In this document: positions 63,550-64,000 of the stretch, piece by piece
Layout: every line of letters begins with the position of its first letter
Position numbering within the stretch: the first letter of the stretch is position 1
The notes under the pieces: generated by a model
Database searches by the model: none
Told to the model about the DNA's origin: nothing
The model's input: only the letters and a program-made list of their open reading frames with translations
Made by a program: the position numbers and the translations under genes
Assembly (NCBI RefSeq): GCF_030503855.1
Contig: NZ_CP129971.1
Location: 2,294,001 to 2,358,000, forward strand
Reading direction: 5' to 3'
Origin: Marivirga salinae
GTDB lineage: Bacteria > Bacteroidota > Bacteroidia > Cytophagales > Cyclobacteriaceae
Length of the DNA: 64,000 bases

Positions 63550-64000
63550 ATGGCTGAAGAACAATTTCAATTTACTGCAAAAGCAAAAAAGAGACTCTCT
63601 ATTTTAGCTGTTGTAGGTGTCGTTTTACTTATATTAGGTATTTTTTCTGCGAGCTCTAATTCCCATCATGCTGATGAAGCAAGTCATGGAGAAGGAACTG
63701 AACAAGTAGCAGAGAGTCATGGCGAGGAAGCACATGCTGGTGAAGAGCATGCGGCCGAAGAAGGACATGGTTACCATTGGTCAAAAAGAATATTTGCTAA
63801 TCTGTGGATCAACAATATGTACTTTGTTGGTTTAGCTTTATTAGGCGTGTTCTTTGTAGCTATTCAATACGTTTCTCAAGCAGGTTGGTCAGCTGCCTTA
63901 ATCAGAATTCCTATGTCATTTGGTAATTGGTTACCAATAGGAGGTATTTTGACATTGTTGATTTTTTGGTTTGGTGGTCATGATATATTCCACTGGACAC
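63550..64000 (+). CDS. actF: Alternative Complex III subunit ActF, 5' part
   Basis: The frame is open from the ATG at 63550 to the end of the window (150 codons). It starts MAEEQFQFTAKAKKRLSIL, has a first membrane segment at about 18-34, then a His/Glu-rich loop (HHADEASHGEGTEQVAESHG), HWSKRIFANLWINNMYFVGL and further hydrophobic segments, as in the quinol:cytochrome c oxidoreductase quinone-binding subunit 2. It is the NrfD-like partner of ActC. It is truncated by the window edge, not by mutation. Confidence 0.88.
   Translation, partial: MAEEQFQFTAKAKKRLSILAVVGVVLLILGIFSASSNSHHADEASHGEGTEQVAESHGEEAHAGEEHAAEEGHGYHWSKRIFANLWINNMYFVGLALLGVFFVAIQYVSQAGWSAALIRIPMSFGNWLPIGGILTLLIFWFGGHDIFHWT

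Overview
The window is AT-rich chromosomal DNA from a member of the Bacteroidota, most likely a marine, free-living Cytophagales-type bacterium (Marivirga-like is my guess; I ran no search). The evidence is: type IX secretion (T9SS) C-terminal sorting domains with SprB-type repeats, a fused E1-alpha/E1-beta 2-oxoacid dehydrogenase, a complete start of an Alternative Complex III operon (actABCDEF), many four-letter-rule outer-membrane proteins with signal peptides ending in AQ, and promoters of the Bacteroidota form TTTG-N19-TAnnTTTG. No rRNA, tRNA, CRISPR array, phage or complete insertion sequence was seen.

Layout. 0.1-6.4 kb: TonB-type outer-membrane receptor, alanine dehydrogenase and the fused oxoacid dehydrogenase. 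6.5-12.25 kb (minus strand): a SAM-I riboswitch followed by metH, a four-helix-bundle gene and metF, a methionine operon that has been invaded twice. One insertion is a DUF559 nuclease domain placed in frame inside MetH, the other a four-helix-bundle cassette filling the metH-metF gap; each is bounded by inverted repeats. 12.6-36.3 kb: three paralogous surface-protein cassettes. Each has a large T9SS-secreted protein with a different N-terminal ectodomain but the same Ig/SprB/sorting-signal C-terminus, then a hairpin, a small lipoprotein gene and a conserved tail with a terminator. An AraC regulator plus a TPR histidine kinase/LuxR regulator, and a LytS-like kinase/LytTR regulator, lie between the cassettes. 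36.3-51.4 kb: mostly housekeeping and envelope genes (glycosyltransferase, DUF547 protein, PorE-like OmpA protein, BamA-like barrel, TPR-SpoIIE phosphatase, guaA, receptor-type binding protein, hemL, a Na+/H+ antiporter). 51.4-55.8 kb: a pentapeptide protein and a thiosulfate operon (two YeeE/YedE halves, TsdA-type dihaem cytochrome, porin) preceded by two palindromes. 56.4-64.0 kb: the Alternative Complex III operon, cut off inside actF.

How parts work together. The met operon recycles homocysteine to methionine, with MetF supplying methyl-THF and SAM sensed by the leader RNA. The thiosulfate operon would import thiosulfate across both membranes and oxidise it to tetrathionate at periplasmic cytochromes; those electrons could enter the same cytochrome c pool that Alternative Complex III feeds from menaquinol. 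The three surface cassettes look like one module duplicated and diversified by swapping the exposed domain, with ongoing sequence exchange between copies 2 and 3.

The most notable observations are the DUF559 insertion within MetH, the companion insertion in the same operon, and the swappable surface-protein/lipoprotein cassettes.
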